From Bog-473 sp963821755 (lineage in GTDB: Bacteria > Actinomycetota > Acidimicrobiia > Acidimicrobiales > RAAP-2), in NCBI GenBank assembly GCA_963821755.1, contig CAWGEX010000002.1, positions 558,001 to 622,000 of the forward strand: a stretch of 64,000 nucleotides of DNA, read 5' to 3'. The notes under the pieces were generated by a model that had not been told where the DNA came from, did no database searches, and was given only the letters and a program-made list of their open reading frames with translations. The position numbers and the translations under genes were made by a program. Shown here piece by piece: positions 51,751 to 60,095 of the stretch (the first letter of the stretch is position 1; every line of letters begins with the position of its first letter).

Positions 51751-52914
51751 TTATCCGGACTTTCCTGGGGTCGGCGTCGCACTTCCGCTCGACGTGGCGG
51801 TGGCGGATGCCGCCCCGGGGTCGTTGACCGCCGGATTCAGGACATCGCCGACCGCTGGAGTCGTGGGCACCTCGACCTGGGCCACGGTGGGGTTCCACGT
51901 ACCGTAACGAGGGTTGACGGAAACGGCGGCCCGCTTCTCCGTCGCCTGGAGCAGTTTCACCGCGTCGGTCGCGCCCAGTCGTTCCAGCGCCAGATGGACC
52001 GATGAGGAGGCTTTGGCGAACGAGGTCGGCGTGCGCGAGGTGATCTCCAGCAGGAGGTAGCTCCCGTTGATGGAGATCGGCGCCGAGACCTGATTGTCGG
52101 CCAGCGTCTGCAGGTTGGTCCCCGCCGGGAGCTGCGACGCAATCCCGTACAAGATGTCGCAGCCCTGAGGACCGCTCCCGGTGCCGGCCGCCGCCGCCAC
52201 CTGCGCGAACGGCGTGCCGGACGAGACCTTCGTCAGCGCACTGGTGGCGTCAGCCTGGGTCGAGTACTGGGCCACGGTGAAACACGCGGTGTCGAAGATG
52301 GACCCGTGGGCGTTGAAGTAGCTCATCAAGCCGGCCGTGGTGTCCGCCCCCGACAAATGGCCTTCCAGGAGTCCGACGGTGGCGTCGAAGGTGGCCGTCT
52401 GTGTCACGAACGACGCCGGCATGGTGGCCAGGACCACCGGGCCGGTCAGGGTGGGGGCCGGACCGCAGGTGACGCTGTCGTTGGGCACCTGGGATACCTC
52501 CGACATTGTCTGGGTGATCTGGGTGGACAGTTCGGAACGGGCGGCGTCGACTTCCTTGGCCGTGGCCCGCAGGCCTCGCTGCGCCGCCAGGTTGGCCACC
52601 ATCACGTGGCTGATCTCGGTGTCAACGTAGGGAGCCACGAAGGCGGTGGTCGCGGTCGGATGCATCCCGCTCTCGGGCGACTGGCCCACTCCGTCGACCG
52701 GCGCGAGCAGCTGCTGGCCCTGGCTCTCCACGTACGCCTGGGCATTGAGGTAGCACTGGTAGTCCCGGCTGTTGGCGATGGCGGTGATGTCAGCGTTCAG
52801 CAGGTTCTGGCTGATGACCGATCCGTTCACCGTGGCCGCATCGGTGGGGATGGTGAGGGCCGCCGCGGCCAGGCCGCCGGCCAGAAGGATGAGGACAACA
52901 ATGAATCGTTTCAC
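51751..52914 (-). CDS. exported parvulin/SurA-like foldase
   Basis: A 387-residue protein with a signal peptide (KRFIVVLILLAGGLAAAALTIP), an N-terminal SurA_N-like helical part beginning ATVNGSVISQNLLNADITAIA, and a C-terminal parvulin-like part (SYFNAHGSIFDTACF, SALTKVSSGTPFAQVAAAAGTGSGPQGCDILYG, ISINGSYLLLEITSRTP). The usual parvulin core is degenerate, so isomerase activity is uncertain. The Ser/Thr/Pro-rich tail ends at the stop. It is between mfd and mazG in the same orientation, 12 bases after mfd on the map and three bases before mazG, where other actinobacteria carry a SurA-like or lipoprotein gene. Confidence 0.8.
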   Translation of the reverse strand: MKRFIVVLILLAGGLAAAALTIPTDAATVNGSVISQNLLNADITAIANSRDYQCYLNAQAYVESQGQQLLAPVDGVGQSPESGMHPTATTAFVAPYVDTEISHVMVANLAAQRGLRATAKEVDAARSELSTQITQTMSEVSQVPNDSVTCGPAPTLTGPVVLATMPASFVTQTATFDATVGLLEGHLSGADTTAGLMSYFNAHGSIFDTACFTVAQYSTQADATSALTKVSSGTPFAQVAAAAGTGSGPQGCDILYGIASQLPAGTNLQTLADNQVSAPISINGSYLLLEITSRTPTSFAKASSSVHLALERLGATDAVKLLQATEKRAAVSVNPRYGTWNPTVAQVEVPTTPAVGDVLNPAVNDPGAASATATSSGSATPTPGKSG

Positions 52915-52926
52915 GAGCGGCGCATG

Positions 52927-55900
52927 CTACAAGGTGTCCCCGACCGATTCGGGGTCGGCGGGTGGGATGAGGTCCTCGAGCAGTTGGCGCAGCCTGTCAG
53001 CCGCCAGTTCGCCGGTCCCGAGCGGGACGAGCAGCTGCGCCAGTTCTTCCTTGTAGGCGGCGCCGGGAGCGAGCCGTCGCAGGCGGACCTGGGCGCTGGC
53101 CGCCAAGCGCACGGGCGTGATCCGGGCCATCGGTTGGCGCGAGCCGACCGCTCGCACCGAACTCTGGGTGATCTCACGAACGCCCCGGCGCATGGCGGCC
53201 GTCCGCAGTCGGGCCAACGCCAGCAATCCCAGCGCGGCGGCGGGGAGCGGCCCGTAGCGATCGACCCATTCCGCCCCGATGTCGTCGACGTCGGCGTCCG
53301 AGGTCACGGATCCGAGGCGCCGGTAGGCCTCCAGACGGGCATCTTCGGCCGTGACGTAGTTCTTGGGCAGGTGGGCGTCGCCCGGCACGTCGAGCGCCAC
53401 CGTCGGCGGGGTGGGCCGGGCTTCCCCCCGGGCTTCCGCCACCGCCTCGGCCACCAGCTGCACGTACAGGTCGTACCCCACCGCCGCGATGTGCCCGGAC
53501 TGGTCGGACCCGAGGAGGTTGCCGGCTCCTCGGATCTCCAGATCGCGCATGGCGATCTTGAAGCCCGACCCGAGTTCGGTGTGCTCGCCGATGGTCCGCA
53601 GGCGTTCGTACGCCGTCTCCGACAGCACCCGGTCGGCCGGATGGAACAGGTAGGCATAGGCCCGCTGGCCACCTCGACCGACCCGGCCACGGATTTGATG
53701 CAACTGCCCCAGGCCGAGAAGATCGGCCCGGTCGACCACCAATGTGTTGACCGACGGCATGTCGATGCCCGACTCGATGATCGTCGTGCAGACCAACACG
53801 TCGTAGTGACGCCCCCAGAAGTCGAGCACCACCTGCTCCAGGCTGCCTTCGTCCATCTGCCCGTGCGCCACGGCAACGCGCGCTTCGGGGACCAGGTCGC
53901 GCACCTGACGAGCCACCGCGTCGATGTCGGCCACCCGGTTGTGCACATAGAACGCCTGGCCCTCGCGCAGGAGCTCTCGCCGGAGGGCCTCGCTCACCGC
54001 GGCCGGGTCATGTTCGCCGACATAGGTGAGGATGGGGCGGCGATCGGCCGGCGGGGTGTTGACCATGGACAGATCGCGGATCCCGGTCAGGGCCATCTCC
54101 AAGGTCCGCGGGATGGGGCTGGCGGTCAAGGTCAAGACGTCGACCCCGACGGAGAGCCGCTTGACCGCTTCCTTGTGGGTCACCCCGAATCGCTGTTCCT
54201 CGTCGACGACCAGGACGCCGAGCTGCTTGAAGGTCACGTCCTGACCGAGGAGTCGATGCGTCCCGATCACCACGTCGACGCTCCCGTCGGCCAGGCCCTG
54301 GATCACCCTGCGCTGTTGGGGTGGCGACAGGAAGCGACTGAGGAGCTCCACCCGGACCGGATAGGGCGCGTAGCGATCGGCGAACGTCTGCGCGTGCTGG
54401 CTGGCCAACAACGTGGTCGGTGCCAGCACGGCGGCCTGCCTTCCGTCCTGGACGGCCTTGAACACGGCGCGCAACGCGACCTCGGTCTTGCCGAATCCCA
54501 CGTCGCCGCAGATCAGCCGGTCCATTGGCCTGGGTCGTTCCATGTCCGCCTTCACGTCGGCGATGGCCTTGAGCTGATCCTCGGTCTCGACGAAGCCGAA
54601 CGACGACTCCATCTCGGTCTGCCACGGCGTGTCCGGACTGAAGGCGAATCCCTCCACCTCCAGCCGCAGTCGATAGAGCTTCACCAGTTCCTCGGCCACC
54701 TCGCTCGCCGCCGCGCTCGCCCTGGCCCTCGTGCGCTGCCAGTCGGACCCGCCCATCTTCGAAAGGGTGGGGGTCTCGCCGCCGCTGTACGCCGTGATGG
54801 CCTCGATCTGGTCCACCGGAAGATAGAGCCGGTCGTTTCCCCGGTACTGCAGGATCAGGTAGTCACGAGTGGTGCCCGCCATGGCTCTCGACGTGACCCC
54901 TTCGAATCGGGCCACCCCGTGCTGGCGGTGCACGACGAAGCTGCCGATGGTCAGGTCGTCGAAGAAACCATCGGTGGCCCGCGCCCGGGGCCGGGCCCGC
55001 CGGTGGGGCAATCGCCGCCCGGTGATGTCGGACTCGGCCAGCACGGCCACCTTGCTGTCCGGCAGGATGAAACCGCTCGACAGGGCAGCGGTCACGACCA
55101 CCGCTCCCGGTGAGCCGCTGGCCGCCTCCCGGGTGGGGGCGTGCATCCCCCCCTCCCCCAGCACCACCGAGAGCCGCTCCGCCCCGGGCGTGGTGGCCGC
55201 GCACAGCGTGACGGAGTAGTCGTGGCCCACCAGGTCGCTCACCTGGCCGACCAGTCGTTCCGAATCGCCGGCCACCGGGGTGAAACCCCGAACGGTCATC
55301 GACGGCGTGGAAGGGCCGTCCGGTGTCGACGGCATGGCGAGGACGCCGGCCTCGGATTTCTGCAGCAGCCGCTCGAACGGCAGGTGCAGGCGGGGGAAAC
55401 CCCTCCCGGACTGGTCCTCGGCGCCCCAGGTCCTGGCCAGGGCCTCGGCCAGCGCCGCCTCTTCGTCGAGCAGCTGGACCGCCCGGTCCCGGATGCGTCG
55501 CGGTTCGACCAGCACCACCTGGGAGCCCGGGGGTAACAGGTCGGGCAGCACCTCTTCGTCGGGATGGATGTAGGGCAGCCACGATTCCATGCCGTCGAAG
55601 GACTCCCCCTCGGCCAGACGCCCCCACTGGGTGGCGCCCCACGGCTGACTCCGAAGGAGTCCGCGGGCGGCGGACCGCACCGCGTCGGTGGGAATGACCT
55701 CTCGGCAGCCGAACAGCACCGCCGCCTCGAGATCGAACGATGATCGCTGATCGTTGACGGCGAACGCGGTCAGGCGATCCACCTCATCGCCCCACAGGTC
55801 GATACGTACCGGCACGTCGGCGGTTGAGGGGAACACGTCGATGATGCCGCCCCGCACCGCCAGCTCGCCGCGATGCTCGACCTGGTGCTCGCGGCGGTAG

Positions 55901-56457
55901 CCCGATCCGACCAGTTGGCCGATCACCTCGTCTGCCGCCAGCTGCTGACCTGGACGGATCACGATGGGCGGCGCACTGTCCCGGTAGGGCCCCAGTCGCT
56001 GCAGGAGGGCGCGAATCGGCGCCACGATGATCCGGGGCGCCTGACCCACGGCGTCGGCATCGAGCTCATGGGCCAGCCCCCATAGGACTGCCAGCCGGCG
56101 GCCCATGGTCTCGACCTCGGGACTCACCCGCTCGAAGGGCAAGGTCTCCCAGGCCGGCAACACGACGACCGGCCCCTCGATCGGGCCCACGGTGGCGCCG
56201 GCGCCGTCGTCACCCCCAGGGTGGGGCAGGAAGCACGCCAGGTCGTCGGCCAGACGGACGGCGTCCACCTCGGTCGCCGTCACCACCAGCAGGGGCGATC
56301 GCTCGGTGAAGTGGGCCAGAGCAGCCAGCAGGACGGGCTGGGCCGGCGCGGCCACGGCCAACGTGGCGTCGGCCGATCCCAACACCAAGGGCAGGGCCGG
56401 GTCGATCCGGAGAAGCTGCGGGAGGGCGCTGAGGGCGCCGTCCGGGGAGTCGGTCAT
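52927..56457 (-). CDS. mfd: transcription-repair coupling factor
   Basis: A 1176-residue Mfd: an N-terminal UvrB-like region (VVLPAWETLPFERVSPEVETMGRRLAVLWGL), the RNA-polymerase interaction domain (IGSFVVHRQHGVARFEG, YLILQYRGNDRLYLPVDQI), then the RecG-like helicase with Walker A GDVGFGKTEVA, VVDEEQRFG, LTASPIPRTLEMAL, TTIIESGIDMPSVNTLVVDRAD and the RGRVGRG motif, and the C-terminal TRCF domain. It frees stalled RNA polymerase and recruits UvrA. ATG 56457 overlaps the pth stop by one base (TGATG); an upstream in-frame start at 56475 is less likely. Confidence 0.97.
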   Translation of the reverse strand: MTDSPDGALSALPQLLRIDPALPLVLGSADATLAVAAPAQPVLLAALAHFTERSPLLVVTATEVDAVRLADDLACFLPHPGGDDGAGATVGPIEGPVVVLPAWETLPFERVSPEVETMGRRLAVLWGLAHELDADAVGQAPRIIVAPIRALLQRLGPYRDSAPPIVIRPGQQLAADEVIGQLVGSGYRREHQVEHRGELAVRGGIIDVFPSTADVPVRIDLWGDEVDRLTAFAVNDQRSSFDLEAAVLFGCREVIPTDAVRSAARGLLRSQPWGATQWGRLAEGESFDGMESWLPYIHPDEEVLPDLLPPGSQVVLVEPRRIRDRAVQLLDEEAALAEALARTWGAEDQSGRGFPRLHLPFERLLQKSEAGVLAMPSTPDGPSTPSMTVRGFTPVAGDSERLVGQVSDLVGHDYSVTLCAATTPGAERLSVVLGEGGMHAPTREAASGSPGAVVVTAALSSGFILPDSKVAVLAESDITGRRLPHRRARPRARATDGFFDDLTIGSFVVHRQHGVARFEGVTSRAMAGTTRDYLILQYRGNDRLYLPVDQIEAITAYSGGETPTLSKMGGSDWQRTRARASAAASEVAEELVKLYRLRLEVEGFAFSPDTPWQTEMESSFGFVETEDQLKAIADVKADMERPRPMDRLICGDVGFGKTEVALRAVFKAVQDGRQAAVLAPTTLLASQHAQTFADRYAPYPVRVELLSRFLSPPQQRRVIQGLADGSVDVVIGTHRLLGQDVTFKQLGVLVVDEEQRFGVTHKEAVKRLSVGVDVLTLTASPIPRTLEMALTGIRDLSMVNTPPADRRPILTYVGEHDPAAVSEALRRELLREGQAFYVHNRVADIDAVARQVRDLVPEARVAVAHGQMDEGSLEQVVLDFWGRHYDVLVCTTIIESGIDMPSVNTLVVDRADLLGLGQLHQIRGRVGRGGQRAYAYLFHPADRVLSETAYERLRTIGEHTELGSGFKIAMRDLEIRGAGNLLGSDQSGHIAAVGYDLYVQLVAEAVAEARGEARPTPPTVALDVPGDAHLPKNYVTAEDARLEAYRRLGSVTSDADVDDIGAEWVDRYGPLPAAALGLLALARLRTAAMRRGVREITQSSVRAVGSRQPMARITPVRLAASAQVRLRRLAPGAAYKEELAQLLVPLGTGELAADRLRQLLEDLIPPADPESVGDTL

Positions 56458-57023
56458 CAAGGTAACGAGTTGCACGCTTGCATGGCCGCGTCGATGCCGT
56501 CGCGGGCTATGCGCTCCACCGCGTCCGCCGCGACCTCGATTGATACCTCGAGCAGCGCGCGCACCGCCTGGGGCGGACGATTGAGCACGTGGTTCGCTCC
56601 CTGCGACGCGCTCGGCGGCTTGCCGACCCCGATTCGCACCCGCACGAAGTCGGTCGTGTGGAGGTGGGACTGCAATGAGCGCAGGCCGTTGTGTCCGGCC
56701 AGCCCACCCCCCACCTTGACCCGCACCGTGCCCGGTGCCAGGTCGAGCTCATCGTGCACGATGACGATGGAGGACGGGTCGTCGATCCCGAATCGCTTGG
56801 CCAGGCCTCGCACGGCCAGGCCGGAGTCGTTCATGTAGGTAGTGGGGATGGCCAGCGCCACGCTCGTGTCCCCGAAGGACACCGTGCCCGTGCGCGCCCG
56901 CAGGCCCTTTTCCGCCCGCAAGGAGGTGCCGGCCCGGCTGGCCAGCAGAGCCACGGCATCGGCACCCACGTTGTGCAGCGTCCCGGCGAACTCGGCTCCG
57001 GGATTCCCCAGCCCAACCACCAA
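56457..57023 (-). CDS. pth: peptidyl-tRNA hydrolase
   Basis: A 188-residue hydrolase that recycles tRNA from drop-off peptidyl-tRNA. The family residues are present: VVGLGNPG, the catalytic His in TLHNVG, IPTTYMNDSG, the Asp in HDELDLAPG, and Asn in GHNGLRS, then FVRVRIGVGKPP. The start is uncertain: TTG 57023 (MVVGLGNPG) or GTG 57020; no strong ribosome site is near. It lies 54 bases from the L25 stop and overlaps mfd by one base, matching the conserved rplY-pth-mfd order. Confidence 0.95.
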   Translation of the reverse strand: MVVGLGNPGAEFAGTLHNVGADAVALLASRAGTSLRAEKGLRARTGTVSFGDTSVALAIPTTYMNDSGLAVRGLAKRFGIDDPSSIVIVHDELDLAPGTVRVKVGGGLAGHNGLRSLQSHLHTTDFVRVRIGVGKPPSASQGANHVLNRPPQAVRALLEVSIEVAADAVERIARDGIDAAMQACNSLP

Positions 57024-57077
57024 CAGATCCGCTGCCGTCCCCCGACGCTCGGATCGGGGGAAGATGCGGCGCAGGGC

Positions 57078-57731
57078 TTAGCCCTCCTCGCTGGGCGTTT
57101 CGGCCGCCTCGACGACGGGCTCTGCACCCTCTTCGACCACTTCGCCCTCTTCGCCCTCTTCCTCGAGCGTGACGACCCGCGGCGGCTGCCCGATGGCGAT
57201 GGCGGTTTCGGGGTCGACTTCGGTGGTCACTCCGGAGGGCAACGTGAGATCGGACACGCGCAACTGGGCCCCGATGATCAGGTCACTGATGTCGACCTCC
57301 AGCGAGGTGGGGATGTCGGCCGGTCGGGCCTTGATGGCCAATGTGAACATCTGCTGGTCAACCAGGCCGTCGCCGTGGTGCACCTCGAGCGCTTCACCGA
57401 TCAGGGTGATCGGCACGTCGGCCGCAATGACCTCGTCGCGTCGGACGATCTGGAAATCCACGTGGGTGACCGTCTGGGCGATCGGGTGACGCTGCATTTC
57501 ACGCGCCAGGGCCAAGTAGGTGGTGGAACCGGTCTGCAGCGACAAGAGCTGGTTGGCGCCCGCCTCCCCGTTCAGGGCGATCCGCAATTCACGGGCCACC
57601 ACAGCAATGGAGACCGGGTCGGTCCCGTGCCCGTAGATGACACCGGGGATCTTGCCCTCACGACGCAGTCGGCGCGTGGCGCGCGAGCCGAGGGGGCGTC
57701 CCACCTCGGCAGCAAGGGTGACATCGGCCAT
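57078..57731 (-). CDS. rplY: 50S ribosomal protein L25/general stress protein Ctc
   Basis: A 217-residue Ctc-type L25: N-terminal 5S-rRNA-binding domain (VGRPLGSRATRRLRREGKIPGVIYGHG) and the C-terminal TL5-like beta domain (FTLAIKARPADIPTSLEVDI), then an acidic tail rich in Glu. It binds 5S rRNA. The ATG at 57731 has an AGGAGATCC ribosome site. It is followed by pth and preceded by prs with a 186-base gap, so the L25 gene has room for its own promoter. Confidence 0.96.
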   Translation of the reverse strand: MADVTLAAEVGRPLGSRATRRLRREGKIPGVIYGHGTDPVSIAVVARELRIALNGEAGANQLLSLQTGSTTYLALAREMQRHPIAQTVTHVDFQIVRRDEVIAADVPITLIGEALEVHHGDGLVDQQMFTLAIKARPADIPTSLEVDISDLIIGAQLRVSDLTLPSGVTTEVDPETAIAIGQPPRVVTLEEEGEEGEVVEEGAEPVVEAAETPSEEG

Positions 57732-57880
57732 AACGGATCTCCTCAGAATGGGTCAGAACGGTGCGGCAGGCCAGCGGAGCAGCCTCCGGCGGGCGGCATA
57801 CCAGCGTAGCCGAGGGAAAAAGGCGATCCAACTCAGGGATCGGGCGGGTCCCGGAGCCAGGAGCTGCCCGCCCGTTCGCC

Positions 57881-57925
57881 GTCAGACCAGTCAGACCCGT
57901 CAGACCCGTCAGACCCGTCAGACCA
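57881..57925. repeat. five tandem copies of a 9-bp unit (GTCAGACCC/A)
   Basis: Copies begin at 57881, 57890, 57899, 57908 and 57917; the first and last end in A and the middle three in C. The last copy runs into the prs gene and supplies its stop codon and the final two residues (Leu-Val). It lies just past the prs end and could act as a terminator or binding array; the perfect repetition suggests recent slippage. Confidence 0.85.
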
Positions 57926-58889
57926 AGTTGTCCCCGCCGAAGAGCTCGGATACCGACGTGTCCTCAAAGACGGCGTCGATGGCGTCGGCGATGATCTTGG
58001 CCACCGACAGCACTTCCAGCTTGTCGAAGTAGCGGTCCTCGCCCAGGGGCAACGTGTCGGTCACCACCACCCGGGAGATGGGCGCCGCCTTGAGGCGGTC
58101 CACCGCCGGGTCGGACAGCACGGCGTGGGTGGCCATGACGGAGATCTCGGAGGCCCCGGCCTCCGCCAGCAACTCGGCCGCCGCGCAAATGGTGCCGGCG
58201 GTGTCGATCATGTCGTCGATCAACACGCAGTGCCGCCCTTCGACATCACCGACCACGTGGCGGGCCTTGACTTCGTTGTGGGTACCCCGGGGGCGGGTCT
58301 TGTGGACCAGGGCCAGGTCGAACCCGAGGTGCTGGCTGTAGCGCTCGGCCACTTTCACCCGTCCGGCGTCCGGCGCCACGACCACCACGTCACCACTGAA
58401 TTTGTCGCGCATATAAGCCTCGAGCACGGGGGTGGCCACCAGGTGGTCAAACGGAGTGTTGAAGAAACCCTGGATCTGCCCGGAATGCAGGTCGACGCTG
58501 ATCACGCGGTCGGCACCGGCCACCGAGAACATGTCGGCGACCAGCTTGGCGGTGATGGGCTCACGGCCCGTCGACTTCCTGTCCTGCCGGGAGTAGCCGT
58601 AGTACGGGCAGACGGCCGTGATCCGTTTGGCCGACGCTCGCTTCGCCGCGTCGATCATGATCAGGTGCTCCATCAGCGAATCATTCACCGGCCCACTGTG
58701 CGTCTGGATGATGAAGACGTCGCAGCCTCGAATGGACTTGTCGTACTTGCAGTAGATCTCGCCGTTGGCGAATTCCCGTAGGTTGGCCTCACCGAGCTCG
58801 ACACCCAGGTGTTGGGCGATGTCCTGGGCCAGTTTGGGGTGGGAACGGCCCGAGATCAGTTCGAGACGCCGCCGCGGGATGAGCTCCAC
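57918..58889 (-). CDS. prs: ribose-phosphate pyrophosphokinase
   Basis: A 323-residue PRPP synthetase that makes PRPP from ribose-5-P and ATP: SGRSHPKLAQDIAQHLGV, FANGEIYCKYDKSIRGCDVFIIQ, YYGYSRQDRKSTGREPITAKLV (ATP loop), DLHSGQIQGFF, RPRGTHNEV and the PRPP-binding VLIDDMIDTAGT. The GTG at 58889 is preceded by a -10 hexamer seven bases upstream, so the mRNA may be leaderless. It lies directly after glmU with a 44-base gap, the order seen in many actinobacteria. Confidence 0.97.
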   Translation of the reverse strand: MELIPRRRLELISGRSHPKLAQDIAQHLGVELGEANLREFANGEIYCKYDKSIRGCDVFIIQTHSGPVNDSLMEHLIMIDAAKRASAKRITAVCPYYGYSRQDRKSTGREPITAKLVADMFSVAGADRVISVDLHSGQIQGFFNTPFDHLVATPVLEAYMRDKFSGDVVVVAPDAGRVKVAERYSQHLGFDLALVHKTRPRGTHNEVKARHVVGDVEGRHCVLIDDMIDTAGTICAAAELLAEAGASEISVMATHAVLSDPAVDRLKAAPISRVVVTDTLPLGEDRYFDKLEVLSVAKIIADAIDAVFEDTSVSELFGGDNLV

Positions 58890-58896
58890 GGGCCTA

Positions 58897-58902
58897 ACGC
58901 TA
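58897..58902 (-). promoter_or_regulatory. TANNNT -10 element of prs
   Basis: TAGCGT on the minus strand lies seven bases before the prs GTG, and no ribosome site is present. This suggests a separate leaderless promoter between glmU and prs. Confidence 0.5.
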
Positions 58903-58933
58903 CTGTGCCGAAGCCGACGGCGTATCCGGCCCG

Positions 58934-60031
58934 CTATTGCTCCAGGGCGACCACGCTGTGAGGTGGGATCACGGCGTCGGTCCCGACCTCGGCCCCCGGT
59001 TGCACCACGCAGAAAGGCCCGACCCGGGCCCCGTCACCGATGGTGCCCCGGTCGCACGTGCTCTGGGTCACCACCGCTCGTCGGCCCACCACCGTGTCGG
59101 TGAGCACACAATTCGGACCGATCTCGCTCCCCGCCCCGATGACACAGCGACCGCGCAGGATCACTCCGGGCAGGAGGGACACGTCGGTCGTGAGCTGCAC
59201 CTCGGCATCGACATAGGTCCGTTCGGGGTCCCACATGGTGACGCCACGACGCATCCAGCGCTCGTTGATCCGATCCCGTAGCTCGGCCTCGGCCACCGCC
59301 AGTTGGGCCCGGTCGTTCACCCCGGCTGCTTCCATGGAGTCGGGCAGGACGAGTGACTGGACCCGGTACCCGGCGCTGAACAGGACGCTCACGGCGTCGG
59401 TCAGGTAATACTCGCCCTGCGCGTTGGCCGGGGTCAGCCGGCGGAGTGCAGGGGCCAGGATGCTGCGGCGAAAGCAGTAGATGGACGTGTTCACCTCGAA
59501 GATGGCCCGCTCCTCTTCGGTGGCGTCCACCTCCTCGACCACCCGGCAGACCACGTCGTCCTTGCCGTGCACGACCCGGCCGTAGCCCATGGGATCTTCC
59601 ACTTCGGCCGTCAATAGTGTGGCTCCGGCCTCCTCGGACCGGTGGTAACGCACCAGGGCGGCCAGCGTCTGGGGGCGGAGGAGCGGGGTGTCGCCGGGCA
59701 ACACGACGACGTCTTCCTCCTCGTCATCGTCGTCCGGAAGCCCGGTCAGCCCGACCGCCAGCGCGTCCCCGGTACCGGACTGCGATTCCTGCTCGACGAA
59801 CTCAATCTGCATGGAAGGGGGCGCATGCTGCACCAACGTCTTGGTGACCCAGTCGGCCCGGTGGCCGACCACCACCACGACACGGGTGACATCGACCTCC
59901 GCCATGGCGTCGAGGACGTGAAGGATCATCGGGCGGCCGCAGAGCAGGTGCAACGGCTTGGGCCGCTCCGAACGCATACGCGTTCCCTCACCCGCAGCCA
60001 GAACCACAGCAGACAGTCGGCGCTCGTGCAT
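58934..60031 (-). CDS. glmU: GlmU-type N-acetylglucosamine-1-P uridyltransferase lacking most of the acetyltransferase domain
   Basis: A 365-residue protein. The uridyltransferase domain is complete: VVLAAGEGTRMRSERPKPLHLLCGRP, EQESQSGTGDAL, LPGDTPLL, FEVNTSIY, YYLTDAV. The C-terminal left-handed beta-helix begins (VQLTTDVSLLPGVILRG, CVIGAGSEIGPNCVL) but stops after VGPFCVVQPGAEVG plus about 15 residues. Full GlmU proteins have 450-495 residues and carry the acetyltransferase active site (His363 and Lys/Asn region of E. coli) in the missing part. There is no trace of it in the 44-base gap before prs. Glucosamine-1-P acetylation must be done by another enzyme. Confidence 0.92.
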   Translation of the reverse strand: MHERRLSAVVLAAGEGTRMRSERPKPLHLLCGRPMILHVLDAMAEVDVTRVVVVVGHRADWVTKTLVQHAPPSMQIEFVEQESQSGTGDALAVGLTGLPDDDDEEEDVVVLPGDTPLLRPQTLAALVRYHRSEEAGATLLTAEVEDPMGYGRVVHGKDDVVCRVVEEVDATEEERAIFEVNTSIYCFRRSILAPALRRLTPANAQGEYYLTDAVSVLFSAGYRVQSLVLPDSMEAAGVNDRAQLAVAEAELRDRINERWMRRGVTMWDPERTYVDAEVQLTTDVSLLPGVILRGRCVIGAGSEIGPNCVLTDTVVGRRAVVTQSTCDRGTIGDGARVGPFCVVQPGAEVGTDAVIPPHSVVALEQ

Positions 60032-60081
60032 CGGACCATTCTTCCCTCCCGGGCCGGGCCATGGGGGATCATCGGGACCGA

Positions 60082-60087
60082 TACTGT
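60082..60087 (+). promoter_or_regulatory. TANNNT -10 element of the hydrolase gene
   Basis: TACTGT lies eight bases before the GTG at 60096 with no ribosome site, again suggesting a near-leaderless mRNA. Confidence 0.4.
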
Positions 60088-60095
60088 TTCTGGGC

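Noticed and set aside
52306..55113. 935-codon open frame antisense to mfd and the foldase gene
   Set aside because: It spans two clearly real genes on the other strand and has no family-like motif; long antisense frames are normal at this GC content.
57881..57925. CRISPR array
   Set aside because: The 9-bp units are contiguous without spacers and there are no cas genes in the window.
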